Source of the DNA: DAOUAT01 sp964551735
Lineage (GTDB): Bacteria; Chloroflexota; Anaerolineae; CG2-30-64-16
Direction: 5' to 3'
Length of the DNA stretch: 64,000 bases
Assembly: GCA_964551735.1 (NCBI GenBank)
Contig: CAZKEF010000029.1
Location: forward strand, 1-64,000
Below are positions 49,568 through 59,539 of this stretch, piece after piece. Under the pieces are notes generated by a model. The model worked only from the letters and a program-made list of their open reading frames with translations. It did not search any database and was not told the DNA's origin. Position 1 is the stretch's first letter. Each line of letters begins with the position of its first letter. A program made the position numbers and the translations under genes.

Positions 49568-50314
49568 ATGGAAGTCGGTGACGGCGAAACCGGTATGGAT
49601 CGCTCCTGGAGCCCGCCTCTCCGCCTTGTGCTCGTGTGGCTGGCCGCCAACTACGGCTATCACGCGGCATTCTACCTGCTCACCGGCCGGCCCTTCTTCG
49701 CCCTGACGCCGCTGCCATCCATGCTGGCGGAGCTGGGCTTGATGGCGCTCAACCTGGGACTGCCGCTCATTGCCCTCTCCTTCGCTCGCCCGCGGCCGGC
49801 CTCCCTGCGCGACGCGCTGGCCTGGCGCTGGCGCAGCTGGCGTACTATGGCCTGGGGTCTGTTGGGCTTCGGGCTGATCGCGCTTTCCATGCCGCTGGTC
49901 AACTACCTTGTCGGCGCCCCACCCTTTGCTTACGGCAGCGCCGGGCCGATCACTTCTGCGCAGGGCTGGGCTCGCGCGCTCGCGCTCTTGACGCTGCTCC
50001 TTACCCTCTGGCTCGTCACCACGCTGGGTGAGGAGATCATGTTTCGCGGCTATCTGCAGACCGGATTCAGCCAACGTTACGGGCCGCTGGTGGGCCTCCT
50101 GGTCGCCGCGCTGCTGTTTGCGCTGCGACACACACCGGCCGACCTCTATTGGGGCTGGGGCGCGCCGCTCCAGCAATGGGCCAGCCGTCTGCTGCAATTG
50201 GGATGCGCAGCCCTGGTGTTGGGTTGGGTCCGGTATCGGTCTGGATCCACGATCGCCACGTGGATCGCACACCTGGTGCTCTGGTTCGCCGTGGTAGTTC
50301 AGCTCATCCCGTGA
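49568..50314 (+). CDS. CPBP (Abi/Rce1-type) intramembrane protease (copy 1)
   Basis: 248 residues, about eight helices. The catalytic pair is in TTLGEEIMFRGYLQTGF (EExxxR), with the second motif FALRHTPADLYWG (FxxxH) and AHLVLWF as the third. Family members cleave membrane proteins or prenylated peptides and are often linked to bacteriocin immunity. GGAGGA precedes the ATG. It lies between an M50-like protein and a beta-propeller lipoprotein. Confidence 0.87.
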   Translation: MEVGDGETGMDRSWSPPLRLVLVWLAANYGYHAAFYLLTGRPFFALTPLPSMLAELGLMALNLGLPLIALSFARPRPASLRDALAWRWRSWRTMAWGLLGFGLIALSMPLVNYLVGAPPFAYGSAGPITSAQGWARALALLTLLLTLWLVTTLGEEIMFRGYLQTGFSQRYGPLVGLLVAALLFALRHTPADLYWGWGAPLQQWASRLLQLGCAALVLGWVRYRSGSTIATWIAHLVLWFAVVVQLIP

Positions 50315-50328
50315 GCCGAGGAGAAGCC

Positions 50329-51582
50329 ATGAAGACCCACCCCATGCGCACATGCGCCATTATGCTGCCCCTGCTAGCGATCCTGCTGATCGCCCCCGCC
50401 TGCGTCGGAACCCGGGCAGCCCAAATGGGCGAAGGTTCCAGCAGTGCGGCCGCGCAAGGCTTGGGCCCCGACCGATACTACTTGCCGCTCGTCAGCGGGA
50501 ATCCCCACTGCGCGGTGGCGCAGGACACCGTCCTGGCCGAAGGCGCCATCGGCCCGAGTTGGATTCCCTGGGACAGCCCCTGCCTGCCCAACGCCGACCT
50601 GGTCTACGTGCGCCCCGATACGTGGGACCTCTGGGTGATGGATGAGCACGGTGGCCATCAGCGCTGCCTGACCTGCTACGGCGACAACGTGCTGGGCGTC
50701 AATTTCCCGCTCGACGAGGATGGCCGGCCGCCCACGGTGCACTGGAAGGGCGGCCCCGAAGTCCATCCCACCGCGCCGATCATCATCCTGAAGGCGGAAA
50801 ACGAAAACAGCCCGCACAACGCCCTGCGCAACTCGCCCAACCTGGGCTGGGACAACGACCTCTGGGCGCTCAACGTCTGTACCCGCCGCTACACCCGCCT
50901 GACCCAACTGGCCCCCGACCAGGGCACGCAGCACACGGGCATCTCGAACGACGGCCGCTGGTTCGCTTACCCGCTGCGCTACCAGTACGGCGACCCGCTG
51001 CGCAACTTCGGCCTGGCCCGCCTGGTAATCGCCAAACTCTCGGTAGACGGCGCAGGCGACGCCCACCTCCAAACCAGCAGCGAGGAGGAGCCGAACGGCC
51101 CGATGTACTATGAACCATCCGACATCCAGAGCAGCACGTCCGGGAGTTGGACGCTGCTCTATGCGGCGGGCGATGACATGCGGCTCGATCCGTACAGCTA
51201 CACGTGGTCTTGCCAGGGCGAGCAATGCACCGGCGTGAATCGCCATCTGCTGACAACCCCGCAGCGCCATGAGGAGCTGGCAAAGTTCTCTCCGTCAGCC
51301 GAGCGCGTCGCCTGGATGGCCGGGCCATCCGTTGGCTTCGTCTATGATGCCGACTTGTATCTTTCCCGACCTGACTTCACCGCGGCCGAACGCATGACCT
51401 GGTACAACGATTGCCAGCGCTGGCCGGCGCAGTGCAAGCGCAGCGGTGCGCAGCTCAGCCGGCTGGACTGGAAGGGGGACGGCACGGCCCTGTTCTTCGG
51501 CCTTTGGATTCATGCGAACGTGACCCAATCCGCGGCCAGCAGCGAGCTGCACCGCCTGGAGTTCGTGGGGCGTTGCGGATAG
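50329..51582 (+). CDS. Beta-propeller-like lipoprotein
   Basis: 417 residues with GAGGAGAA before the ATG. The signal peptide ends in a lipobox (LLAILLIAPAC, Cys near 25). The body has repeating motifs of TolB/WD40-type propellers: DLWVMDEHGGHQRCLTCYGD, GISNDGRWFAYPLRY, AKFSPSAERVAWMAG and LDWKGDGTALFFGLW. It probably sits on the outer face of the membrane as a binding or scaffold protein. No enzymatic motif is seen. It is 14 bases after the CPBP gene. Confidence 0.75.
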   Translation: MKTHPMRTCAIMLPLLAILLIAPACVGTRAAQMGEGSSSAAAQGLGPDRYYLPLVSGNPHCAVAQDTVLAEGAIGPSWIPWDSPCLPNADLVYVRPDTWDLWVMDEHGGHQRCLTCYGDNVLGVNFPLDEDGRPPTVHWKGGPEVHPTAPIIILKAENENSPHNALRNSPNLGWDNDLWALNVCTRRYTRLTQLAPDQGTQHTGISNDGRWFAYPLRYQYGDPLRNFGLARLVIAKLSVDGAGDAHLQTSSEEEPNGPMYYEPSDIQSSTSGSWTLLYAAGDDMRLDPYSYTWSCQGEQCTGVNRHLLTTPQRHEELAKFSPSAERVAWMAGPSVGFVYDADLYLSRPDFTAAERMTWYNDCQRWPAQCKRSGAQLSRLDWKGDGTALFFGLWIHANVTQSAASSELHRLEFVGRCG

Positions 51583-51605
51583 TGTCAGAGACGGGCAGGT
51601 TTGAG

Positions 51606-52628
51606 ATGGCAGAACGGCGGAGAATCAGACTACCTGCATCGCTGTCACGCACCTTGCTCGTCGGCCTGTGGCTGGCGGCGAGCCTCGGCATGATCGGCCA
51701 GCGTTGGCGCGATCTTTCGGCGGTCGAACCGCTCGGCGCCATCGGCTTCGCCGCGGGCTTGCTCTACATTCCCGTTTTGATCTGGCATCTGATCCGACAG
51801 ACTCCGGCGGCGGCCGATCTGCCCGACCTGGCCCCGCTGGTCGGGCCGGAGCGCAGCTTTCGGTGGATGCTGTGGGCGATCATCGGGGGCGCCCTGTTCC
51901 TGTTCGGAGTGGCCATCATCGCCCATCCGGCGCTGGTCGTCCTGGCCCTGCTGACCCTGGGGTCGCTGTGGCTGATCGTCGCCTGGCGACAGCAAGTGAC
52001 GGCGCGCCTGATTGTCACCGGCGCCGCAATATCGGCCGGCCTCATCATCTTGCAGGTCGCCGTGGGCAAGATCGACGCCTTCCTGCTGGGCTACCTGGCC
52101 TGTCTGGCGCCCCTGTTCATCGCCGGCGTCCTCCTTGCGCGGCAGACCGGCCTCAGCCGCAGCCAACTGGCGGACGGCCGCTATGTCGCGGCGCTGCGCG
52201 CCTTCGCGCGGGGCGCGCTGCTGGCCGTGCCGCCGGCCCAGCTCAACGTCTTCTGGGGCGCACAGCGGGGCGACGCGATAGACCAGGGCTGGAAAGCACT
52301 GGCTGCGTTGACTCCGGGCGTTGCGGAGGAGATCTGGGCGCGGCTGGCGCTGACCACGCTGCTGTATGCCTTGCTGCGCCCCACAACCAACCGCCGGCCG
52401 AGCCGCGCTGTCGCCTGGGCGGTGCTGCTCGCGGCCATGATCCACGCCCAAGCGCACAGCCCGACGCAGGCACTGCTGGGCCCAGCCTTTCTCATGAACA
52501 CGCTCAATGCCCTGCTCTACGGCGTGCCGCTGGGGCTGCTCTTTGTGAAGCGCGACCTGGAGCATGCCGTCGGCTATCACTTCGCGGTTGACTTCGTACG
52601 CTTCCTGGCAGCCTGGCTGTGGCCTTGA
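51606..52628 (+). CDS. CPBP-type intramembrane protease (copy 2)
   Basis: 340 residues, about nine helices. GVAEEIWARLALTTLLYALL carries the EExxxR motif; AMIHAQAHSPTQALLG and HFAVDFVRFLAAWLW carry the His-containing later motifs. The N-terminal part (residues 1-150) is extra hydrophobic sequence beyond the core. It may process surface proteins. A GCAGGT site lies 6 bases before the ATG. It is in the same run as copy 1 but is clearly divergent. Confidence 0.8.
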   Translation: MAERRRIRLPASLSRTLLVGLWLAASLGMIGQRWRDLSAVEPLGAIGFAAGLLYIPVLIWHLIRQTPAAADLPDLAPLVGPERSFRWMLWAIIGGALFLFGVAIIAHPALVVLALLTLGSLWLIVAWRQQVTARLIVTGAAISAGLIILQVAVGKIDAFLLGYLACLAPLFIAGVLLARQTGLSRSQLADGRYVAALRAFARGALLAVPPAQLNVFWGAQRGDAIDQGWKALAALTPGVAEEIWARLALTTLLYALLRPTTNRRPSRAVAWAVLLAAMIHAQAHSPTQALLGPAFLMNTLNALLYGVPLGLLFVKRDLEHAVGYHFAVDFVRFLAAWLWP

Positions 52629-52648
52629 GCCGAACGGAGGTCTGAAAA

Positions 52649-53632
52649 ATGAAATGGCGCATCAAGCACATCTTCAACTTCCCGCCGGAGAAGCCCTGGG
52701 CGCGCGGCTACGTCAACTTCGGTTTCCACGGCGTCAGCGGCGCGCGCTACTTCCTCCACTACAGCGAGCACTGGCTGGGCCGCCTGAACCCGCAGGATGA
52801 GTGGCTTTGGACGGCCGGCGCGGCCGACAAGGGCCTGAGTCGCATGCACGTCCCGTTTGGCATCAGGCATCCGCACTACATCACCGAGCTCCCCGACGGC
52901 TCGCTGCTGGTGTCGAGCAACGGCACCAACGAGATCTACCGCATCCGGCCCGACCAGGCTGCCGTGGAGCTGTTCGCCGATACCGGTCGGCTCGGCTTCC
53001 GGGACCTCGGCAACTGCGTGTACGACGGTGTGAACAGCGTGTGGGCGCACGAGATCGAAGGCTGCCGGGTCTGGCAGCTCGACCTGTCCGGCCGGCCCCT
53101 GGCTGTCCTGGGCAGCGGCGAACCCGGCTTCCAGCGGGAAACAGTGCCGTTCGAGGCGGCCCGCTTCCACTGGATCTACGATCTGCGCCTGGGCCCGGAT
53201 GGCGACCTCTACGTTCTCGACAGCCGGAACTACTGCGTGCGGCGGATCGAGGTTGGCCGGGGCGTGGTCTCGCTCGTGGCCGGGACGGGCGAGCCTGGCC
53301 CTGCAGAGGATAACATCCCGGCTTTGGGGGCTACCTTCGGCAGTGAGCCGGGCGCGCGCTTCGACGGGCCGTTCTCCCTGTCACTGGACGAGGAAGGCAA
53401 CATCTTCGTCGGCGACACGTATAATCACGTAGTGCGCATGGTGGAGCGGGCAAACGGGCGTATCTGGACGATCGCCGGGAAGCGCGAAGTTGAGCCCGGC
53501 GTGCGCAACGACCCGACTGAAACCGATCCGCTCAAGCTCAACCTGCCGCTGATCTGCAGCCTGGATTACTGCGGCGGCTGCCTGTTCGTCCCAGATTGGA
53601 GCGATGACCTGGTCGTATTGGAGAAGCTGTAG
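52649..53632 (+). CDS. NHL/SMP-30-like beta-propeller protein
   Basis: 327 residues, no signal peptide. NHL-type repeats include HPHYITELPDGSLLVSSNG, DLRLGPDGDLYVLDSRNYCV, SLSLDEEGNIFVGDTYNHVV and LPLICSLDYCGGCLFVPDWS. GGAGG lies upstream of the ATG. The function is unknown; such propellers often bind ligands or proteins. It follows the second CPBP gene with a 20-base gap. Confidence 0.82.
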   Translation: MKWRIKHIFNFPPEKPWARGYVNFGFHGVSGARYFLHYSEHWLGRLNPQDEWLWTAGAADKGLSRMHVPFGIRHPHYITELPDGSLLVSSNGTNEIYRIRPDQAAVELFADTGRLGFRDLGNCVYDGVNSVWAHEIEGCRVWQLDLSGRPLAVLGSGEPGFQRETVPFEAARFHWIYDLRLGPDGDLYVLDSRNYCVRRIEVGRGVVSLVAGTGEPGPAEDNIPALGATFGSEPGARFDGPFSLSLDEEGNIFVGDTYNHVVRMVERANGRIWTIAGKREVEPGVRNDPTETDPLKLNLPLICSLDYCGGCLFVPDWSDDLVVLEKL

Positions 53633-53636
53633 CTTC

Positions 53637-53768
53637 ATGCACAGCGATCATCACGCCGATCTCATGTTCGCACACCGGGGCGCCGATTTGCGGCCGCGCT
53701 GGCTCGCCTGCGCGTTGGATTACCTGTTTATCGCTGTTTACGCCGCGCTGCTGGCCGCAGCCCGGTAG
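53637..53768 (+). pseudogene. N-terminal stub of a membrane protein (RDD-like)
   Basis: 43 codons: MHSDHHADLMFAHRGADLRP RWLACALDYLFIAVYAALLA AAR then stop. The RWLAxxLDYLxIxVYxALLA text is the first helix of RDD-type or similar multi-pass proteins, cut off directly after the helix. GGAGAA precedes the ATG at a long distance. Confidence 0.5.
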
Positions 53769-53819
53769 GAAAGGAGTCGGTTGGTGGGCGCACCGCGCGC
53801 CTGAGTTCCTGGAGGCTCT

Positions 53820-54539
53820 ATGAACGCGCCAAACACACCTGCAAGCCCAGCCAGGCCGGCCGGGCGTCTTGTGGCCGCGCAGCTGCTCCAGACGTTGGTG
53901 ATGTTCCTCGTCATCGGCGGCGTCCTGTTCCTCGCGGCCGGTCGCCTGGATTGGCCGGCGGCGTGGGCCTTCCTGATCGTTTACTTCCTGATCGCACTCG
54001 TGACCGCCGTCTGGATGCTGCGCACGAACCCGGAACTGACCCAGGAACGGGCCAGGCCGGGCCGCAACGCCAAGTCGTGGGACAACCTGCTGGTGGGGCT
54101 CAACCTGCTGCTGACCCTGGCGTTGTTCGCCGTGATCGGCCTGGACGCCGGGCGCTACGGCTGGTCAGAGGTCCCACTCGGAGTGCGCGCCCTGGGCTTG
54201 CTGGGGTTCATCCCGGCCTTCGGCCTGCCGCTGTGGGCCGCACGGATGAACACCTACCTATCGAGCCGGGTGCGGATCCAGGAGGAGCGGGGCCATGTGG
54301 TGGTTGCGTCAGGGCCCTACCGGTATGTGCGGCACCCCATGTATGCCGGCATGATCTGGTATGCTGTGAGCGTGCCGCTACTGCTGGGCTCCTGGTGGGG
54401 ACTGGCAGTGGGAGCCGTCATGATCGCAGCCGTCATCCTGCGCACCGCGTTGGAGGACCGGACGCTCCAGCGGGAGCTGCCGGGGTACGCAGCGTACAGC
54501 CGGCAGGTGCGCTATCGGCTGCTGCCGGGAGTGTGGTAG
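53820..54539 (+). CDS. Isoprenylcysteine/phospholipid methyltransferase-type membrane protein (copy 2)
   Basis: 239 residues, about six helices. The SAM-binding core is HVVVASGPYRYVRHPMYAGM followed by EDRTLQRELPGYAAYSRQVR and the end RLLPGVW, almost the same C-terminal arrangement as the 35987-36679 copy. TGGAGG lies upstream of the ATG. It likely methylates a lipid or lipid-linked compound; the substrate is unknown. Confidence 0.87.
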   Translation: MNAPNTPASPARPAGRLVAAQLLQTLVMFLVIGGVLFLAAGRLDWPAAWAFLIVYFLIALVTAVWMLRTNPELTQERARPGRNAKSWDNLLVGLNLLLTLALFAVIGLDAGRYGWSEVPLGVRALGLLGFIPAFGLPLWAARMNTYLSSRVRIQEERGHVVVASGPYRYVRHPMYAGMIWYAVSVPLLLGSWWGLAVGAVMIAAVILRTALEDRTLQRELPGYAAYSRQVRYRLLPGVW

Positions 54540-54607
54540 TCACACCCCAGGGCGAGATGAAGCGGGGTTGAAGGATAGGCCGGGGGCCGCCCCAGGGAAG
54601 GTAAATC

Positions 54608-54970
54608 ATGTGGGCTACGATTGCGTTTCTCGTTGGGGTCGCCTGTGCCGGCATCGTGCTCGCGGTCTCCCGCTCGCGTGAACCCCGCTCCACCGGCGGA
54701 TCAGCACAACCGTCGGCGCTCGGCTGGCTAACTCTGGCGAGCGGAAGCACAGCCGCCGCGGCTTTCGCAGTTGGGGTGTTCACGGACGCGGAGCCGGGAG
54801 GCTACCTGGCTTCCATCGCGTGCGCGGCCGCGGCGGTGATCATCGGCGTCGGGGCCGTGCTGCGTCGCGACCGCCGCTGGCCGACCTGGGTTGGCTTGGC
54901 CGCCGGCGTGGTTCCGGCCGTATTTTGGATCGCATTCGCAGTCGGGAATGTGCTCGGCCTCGGCGACTAG
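54608..54970 (+). CDS. Small four-helix membrane protein
   Basis: 120 residues. Hydrophobic segments near 3-20, 38-60, 66-84 and 94-116; the loop after helix 1 (RSREPRSTGGSAQPS) is basic then Gly/Ser-rich. GGAAGGT lies 7 bases before the ATG. The family is not recognised. It is convergent with the LytTR regulator gene. Confidence 0.65.
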   Translation: MWATIAFLVGVACAGIVLAVSRSREPRSTGGSAQPSALGWLTLASGSTAAAAFAVGVFTDAEPGGYLASIACAAAAVIIGVGAVLRRDRRWPTWVGLAAGVVPAVFWIAFAVGNVLGLGD

Positions 54971-54992
54971 GGATGGGAGGTGGGTCAACCCT

Positions 54993-55736
54993 CTACCAGC
55001 CCAGCAGCCTGCGCAGCGTGCGGGCCTGGGCTCGACTCAGCTCCACCTCTGCGCCGGTGGTCAACCGCAGGATGTGCCCCCCTTTGAACCAGGGGACGAT
55101 CTCCTGGACCCGATCCAGGTTGACGATGGCCGAGCGATGGGCGCGGAAGAAACGCCTTGGATCGAGACGCGCCTCCAGTTCGGCCAGGGTGCGACGGATC
55201 GGGTAGGCCTGACCCCCTGCATGAACCAGCACTTGCTCGCCCTCAAGGCCGATCCAGTCCACCTCGTCTGCATCCAGCACGCGGATGCGCTCCCGGTCGT
55301 GCACGGCCAGGCGGGCCAGGCAGCGTCCCTCGGCGGCCAGGCTCTCCAGCAGCGGGCCGAGCCGGGCGCCGACATCCTGTCCCTGGGCCACGACCTCCTG
55401 CGCGCGCCGAATAGCCGTTTCCAGACGCTCCTTGCTGAAAGGCTTGAGCAGGTAATCGAGGGCGTGGACTTCAAACGCGCGGATGGCGTGCTGGTCGTAG
55501 GCCGTCACGAAGATGATCGCCGGCGGGGTTTCCAATGCGTCGATAACGCCGAAACCGTCCAGGCCGGGCATCTGAATGTCCAGCAACACCAGGTCGGGCG
55601 ACCAGGCTTCGATCAGCTCCACGGCTTGCATGCCATCACCGGCCTCGCCGATGACCTCCATGCCGGCGATGCCGGTCAGGTGCCGCCTGAGCCTGTCCCG
55701 CGCCGGCGCTTCATCATCCACAATCAGGATTCGCAT
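54993..55736 (-). CDS. LytTR-family response regulator
   Basis: 247 residues. Receiver domain (1-120): acidic pocket LIVDDEAPARDRL, phosphoacceptor Asp53 in LVLLDIQMPG and conserved Lys in DYLLKPFSKERLE. The C-terminal LytTR DNA-binding domain (about 140-247) has RRFFRAHRSAIVNLDRVQEI and TGAEVELSRAQARTLRRLLG. Binds imperfect direct repeats upstream of target genes. It starts seven bases after the kinase stop, so the two form one operon. Confidence 0.93.
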   Translation of the reverse strand: MRILIVDDEAPARDRLRRHLTGIAGMEVIGEAGDGMQAVELIEAWSPDLVLLDIQMPGLDGFGVIDALETPPAIIFVTAYDQHAIRAFEVHALDYLLKPFSKERLETAIRRAQEVVAQGQDVGARLGPLLESLAAEGRCLARLAVHDRERIRVLDADEVDWIGLEGEQVLVHAGGQAYPIRRTLAELEARLDPRRFFRAHRSAIVNLDRVQEIVPWFKGGHILRLTTGAEVELSRAQARTLRRLLGW

Positions 55737-55743
55737 GGCGCCC

Positions 55744-56796
<1,053 letters not shown>

Positions 56797-56826
56797 GGCT
56801 CACCTCACTTCGGTCTCGTCTACCCG

Positions 56827-56855
56827 ATCATAGGCGGAAGCTCACACAACGTCAA
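56827..56855 (-). promoter_or_regulatory. Promoter of the LytS/LytTR operon
   Basis: Minus strand: -35 TTGACG (56850-56855), a 17-base spacer and -10 TATGAT (56827-56832), about 30 bases before the kinase ATG. It separates this operon from the methyltransferase genes upstream. Confidence 0.7.
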
Positions 56856-56880
56856 GTTGCCGCGAATTGGAGTCACTTCC

Positions 56881-57354
56881 TCAGCGTCCTCCTCGGCCTC
56901 TGAGCAGCCGGATGATTCCCGCCGGGAGGTTGAAGCCCGGCACCCTGTGGATGTAGCGCCTGTACGATTCGCCGAACTTCTCGATGAGGAGCCGCTCTTC
57001 CTGCCGTGTGAACCGATAGACACAGGCTGCGCCTAGGATGCCTATCCCCCCAAGCATCCAGTGCGGATTGAACAGCCAGACCACCAGGTGCATCAGCAGC
57101 CAGCCCAGGTACAGGGGATGACGGACGACCGCATAAATGCCAGTGTCCACCAGCACTTCGGTGCTGACGAAGCTTGCTCCGCGCGGGACCTGGCCCTGTC
57201 TGCGCAATGTGGGGATAGGCAGCGCGATCAGGACCATGCCAACGAGCCAGGTTGCCATGGCAACATAGTCGAGACCTCGTGGGGCAACGGGCCTGTCCAG
57301 GATCCACATCAATGTGAATTGGATGAGAAGCAGCGCGCCGGCAACATAGTGCAT
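56881..57354 (-). CDS. Isoprenylcysteine methyltransferase-type membrane protein (copy 3)
   Basis: 157 residues, about four helices. The core reads LVDTGIYAVVRHPLYLGWLL and EERLLIEKFGESYRRYIHRV, as in short ICMT/PEMT-type bacterial proteins. Smaller than copies 1 and 2 but the motifs are intact. It is last in a three-gene minus-strand run (58593 to 56881), 13 bases after the DUF6064-like gene. Its ribosome site is GGAGGG before the ATG. Confidence 0.85.
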   Translation of the reverse strand: MHYVAGALLLIQFTLMWILDRPVAPRGLDYVAMATWLVGMVLIALPIPTLRRQGQVPRGASFVSTEVLVDTGIYAVVRHPLYLGWLLMHLVVWLFNPHWMLGGIGILGAACVYRFTRQEERLLIEKFGESYRRYIHRVPGFNLPAGIIRLLRGRGGR

Positions 57355-57367
57355 CTGATTCCCTCCA

Positions 57368-58039
57368 CTATCCGCTGGCTTCCTGCCCCAGCAGGGTCTC
57401 CTGCCGGGCCTCAGCCTGTTGAGCTTTCCAGTTTCGGATCAGTTCGACCAGGCCGTACACACCTGATGCAAAGAGGATGCAGTCCTCGTAGCAGTCCAGC
57501 GCGCCGAAGCACTTGGGTAACGCCATCAAGGCCCAGGGCAGCAGCGCGATGAAGACCTTTTTGTCCACGGCCGGCGCTGCCGCGGCGACCAGGGCAATCG
57601 CGAACACGGTCAAGGGGCACGGAAACACCGGCAGCAGCGCACTCGGGTACACATGGCCCAGGGGCCAGCCGAGCAGCGGGTACAGAAATACCAGGACGAT
57701 CCAGAAAATGGTCGCTCCCTTCTTCCACGTCGCCGCAGGAGGCCGGAAGTGGGTCTTCTTGGCCAGGATATCCACGGCGAACAGCAGTGAGACAATGATG
57801 AACAGCGGAACCCCGGTGAACGTAGAGATCGGGTTCCTCACGTAGACCAGGAAGAACAAGATGCCGTTCCAGGCGAACGCGAAACTGAGAAACGCCTTCA
57901 GCCACGCGTCGGTCCTAGCTCCCGGTCTCAGGAACACCCGAAACGCCAGGAATGCTGCTGCGACGGTCATGACGATCGCGACGGGCCATGTCGCCTCGTT
58001 GTACGCACCGACTCGACTCCAGAATACTTCTGTACTCAT
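57368..58039 (-). CDS. DUF6064-like membrane protein
   Basis: 223 residues, about seven helices. The first residues STEVFWSRVGAYNEATWPVA and the aromatic loop NGILFFLVYVRNPISTFTGV match the DUF6064 pattern. Cys near the end (FGALDCYEDCILFASG) are conserved in feel but of unknown role. The ATG overlaps the upstream methyltransferase stop by four bases. It is bracketed by two methyltransferases, which suggests a shared membrane-lipid context. Confidence 0.75.
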   Translation of the reverse strand: MSTEVFWSRVGAYNEATWPVAIVMTVAAAFLAFRVFLRPGARTDAWLKAFLSFAFAWNGILFFLVYVRNPISTFTGVPLFIIVSLLFAVDILAKKTHFRPPAATWKKGATIFWIVLVFLYPLLGWPLGHVYPSALLPVFPCPLTVFAIALVAAAAPAVDKKVFIALLPWALMALPKCFGALDCYEDCILFASGVYGLVELIRNWKAQQAEARQETLLGQEASG

Positions 58040-58593
58040 CGTACACCCCTCCTTTCCGCTCTCCAGCGAGCGAGCAGCCTCATAAGACCGGCCACAAGAT
58101 TGACCCGCGGCACTCGCTGCATGTAGCGCACATACTCCTCGCCGAACTTCTCGATGCAGGCCTTGTCCGCGTTGAAGGTATCCGCGTAGATCAGGATCAT
58201 TCCCACGGTAGCCAACGGCACGAGCAGCCAGTGCTGTCCGATGAGCACTGTAGCCAGGCTGAGCAAGATGCCCGCAGTGCCGCCTTGGGGATGCCGGACA
58301 ATGGCGTAGATCCCCGTGTCAACGAGGGTGGTGGTCTCCATGTAGCTCCTGCCTTTCGGCGCCTTGCCCCGTGTGCGGAGGATGAAGATGGGCAAGATGG
58401 CGCAGACGCTTCCCAGGGCCCACATCGCCCAGCCGATCACCCTGAGCGCCGGGCGCACAGGCTCGCGAAAGACAAAGAAGGCCAGCACGGCCTGCAAAAG
58501 CAGCAATACGCTCCAAATCCAGGCCAGCAAGTAAGGAGACAGTCCGCTAAGACAGTCCCGCCAGTCATTAATCGCTCGCATGATCCAACGCAT
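58036..58593 (-). CDS. Isoprenylcysteine methyltransferase-type membrane protein (copy 4)
   Basis: 185 residues, about five helices. LVDTGIYAIVRHPQGGTAGI replaces the usual RHPxY/xxG with RHPQGG. The C-terminal core is DKACIEKFGEEYVRYMQRVP. Its N-terminal half (RAINDWRDCLSGLSPYLLAW) is unlike copies 1-3. CAGGAG lies 7 bases before the ATG. It is first in the minus-strand run and overlaps the DUF6064-like gene. Confidence 0.82.
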   Translation of the reverse strand: MRWIMRAINDWRDCLSGLSPYLLAWIWSVLLLLQAVLAFFVFREPVRPALRVIGWAMWALGSVCAILPIFILRTRGKAPKGRSYMETTTLVDTGIYAIVRHPQGGTAGILLSLATVLIGQHWLLVPLATVGMILIYADTFNADKACIEKFGEEYVRYMQRVPRVNLVAGLMRLLARWRAERRGVR

Positions 58594-58615
58594 CTTTCTC
58601 TCCTGACACGATCGG

Positions 58616-58644
58616 TTCTAAACTCAACGCCTCCGTCCGTGCAA
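58616..58644 (-). promoter_or_regulatory. Possible promoter of the methyltransferase/DUF6064 run
   Basis: Minus strand: TTGCAC (58639-58644), a 17-base spacer and TTAGAA (58616-58621), about 22 bases before the ATG. Moderate match. Confidence 0.4.
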
Positions 58645-58925
58645 GCCCATCGTACCCCTTGTGTTGGCCAGCATCAAGGGTTTTCCGGCGAATGGTCGGA
58701 ACTGGCGGGTGAATGGTCGCGGAATGGGGTCTACGCGGCGCGGCCGGAAGATCAGGTCGGGGCCGAAAGAACGCGACCCGAAGAGGACAGCGATCCCGGG
58801 AATAGGCAACCCGCCTGCTCCTTGTGCGTATAGATATGTGCAGAAGTAAGAAGGCCGTTGAAAGGCCCATGAGATGCCTGACAAACGTTCAGAAAGGTGC
58901 TGCCAGTGCGCGGCAGGAGGTCACC
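58645..58925. other. Divergent spacer without a gene
   Basis: Between the two methyltransferase runs. It contains GAATGGTCGG-type near-repeats (58680-58730) and an AT-rich GCGTATAGATATG near 58828. No frame has coding character, and no + strand promoter is convincing. Confidence 0.4.
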
Positions 58926-59486
58926 ATGACACTTTCACCAACTCTGGAATTCGGCTTCTTCAACGGCTGGCTCCTGGCGGCCATCTTCTACCTGGCCTTC
59001 GGCATCCTGTTGCTCCTCTTCCCGAGACCGGTGGTCGCTAGGCTCTACGATCGATCGGGGCAGCCTGACCGGAGCCCCCTGCGCCGCGTTTTGGGGGTGC
59101 TCCTGTTTCTCGTCTGGTTGACCCTGGCGATACTGACGCCTTTGAAGTCCGGCAGCCTGGCGCTCGCCGTGGGCCTGGCGGTCTACGGCCTGGGGCTGAT
59201 CGGCTTCGTGGTCGCGCTGCTCAACTACCGGAGCACGCCCCTCGATCAGCCGGTGACAGCCGGCCTCTACCGCATCTCCCGGCACCCCCAGCAGTTCACC
59301 CTTTCGGTGGCCTTCCTGGGGATCAGCATCGCGATGGGATCGTGGCCTGCGTTCATGTTGATGGCCATCGGCGTCGTCGGGGCGCATCTCAAGGTGCGCG
59401 CCGAAGAGGAGGCATGTCTTCAGAAATACGGTGAGCCGTACCGGCGCTACATGGCGCGCGTCCCGCGGTATTTCCTGTTCTTTTAG
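58926..59486 (+). CDS. Isoprenylcysteine methyltransferase-type membrane protein (copy 5)
   Basis: 186 residues, about five helices. The core motif is TAGLYRISRHPQQFTLSVAF, then EEACLQKYGEPYRRYMARVP and the end RYFLFF. AGGAGGT lies upstream of the ATG. Very similar to the next gene in length and order of motifs, so the two are a tandem duplication. The RHPQQ motif differs from the RHPxY form of copies 1-3. Confidence 0.85.
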   Translation: MTLSPTLEFGFFNGWLLAAIFYLAFGILLLLFPRPVVARLYDRSGQPDRSPLRRVLGVLLFLVWLTLAILTPLKSGSLALAVGLAVYGLGLIGFVVALLNYRSTPLDQPVTAGLYRISRHPQQFTLSVAFLGISIAMGSWPAFMLMAIGVVGAHLKVRAEEEACLQKYGEPYRRYMARVPRYFLFF

Positions 59487-59539
59487 CGTCGCTTCTGAGT
59501 TGAAGGGCCGACAACACCGTGGCTGATCGGAGGTGACTC

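Noticed and set aside
49568..52628. Bacteriocin immunity role for the CPBP proteases
   Set aside because: No bacteriocin precursor or transporter is seen; the family has many other roles.
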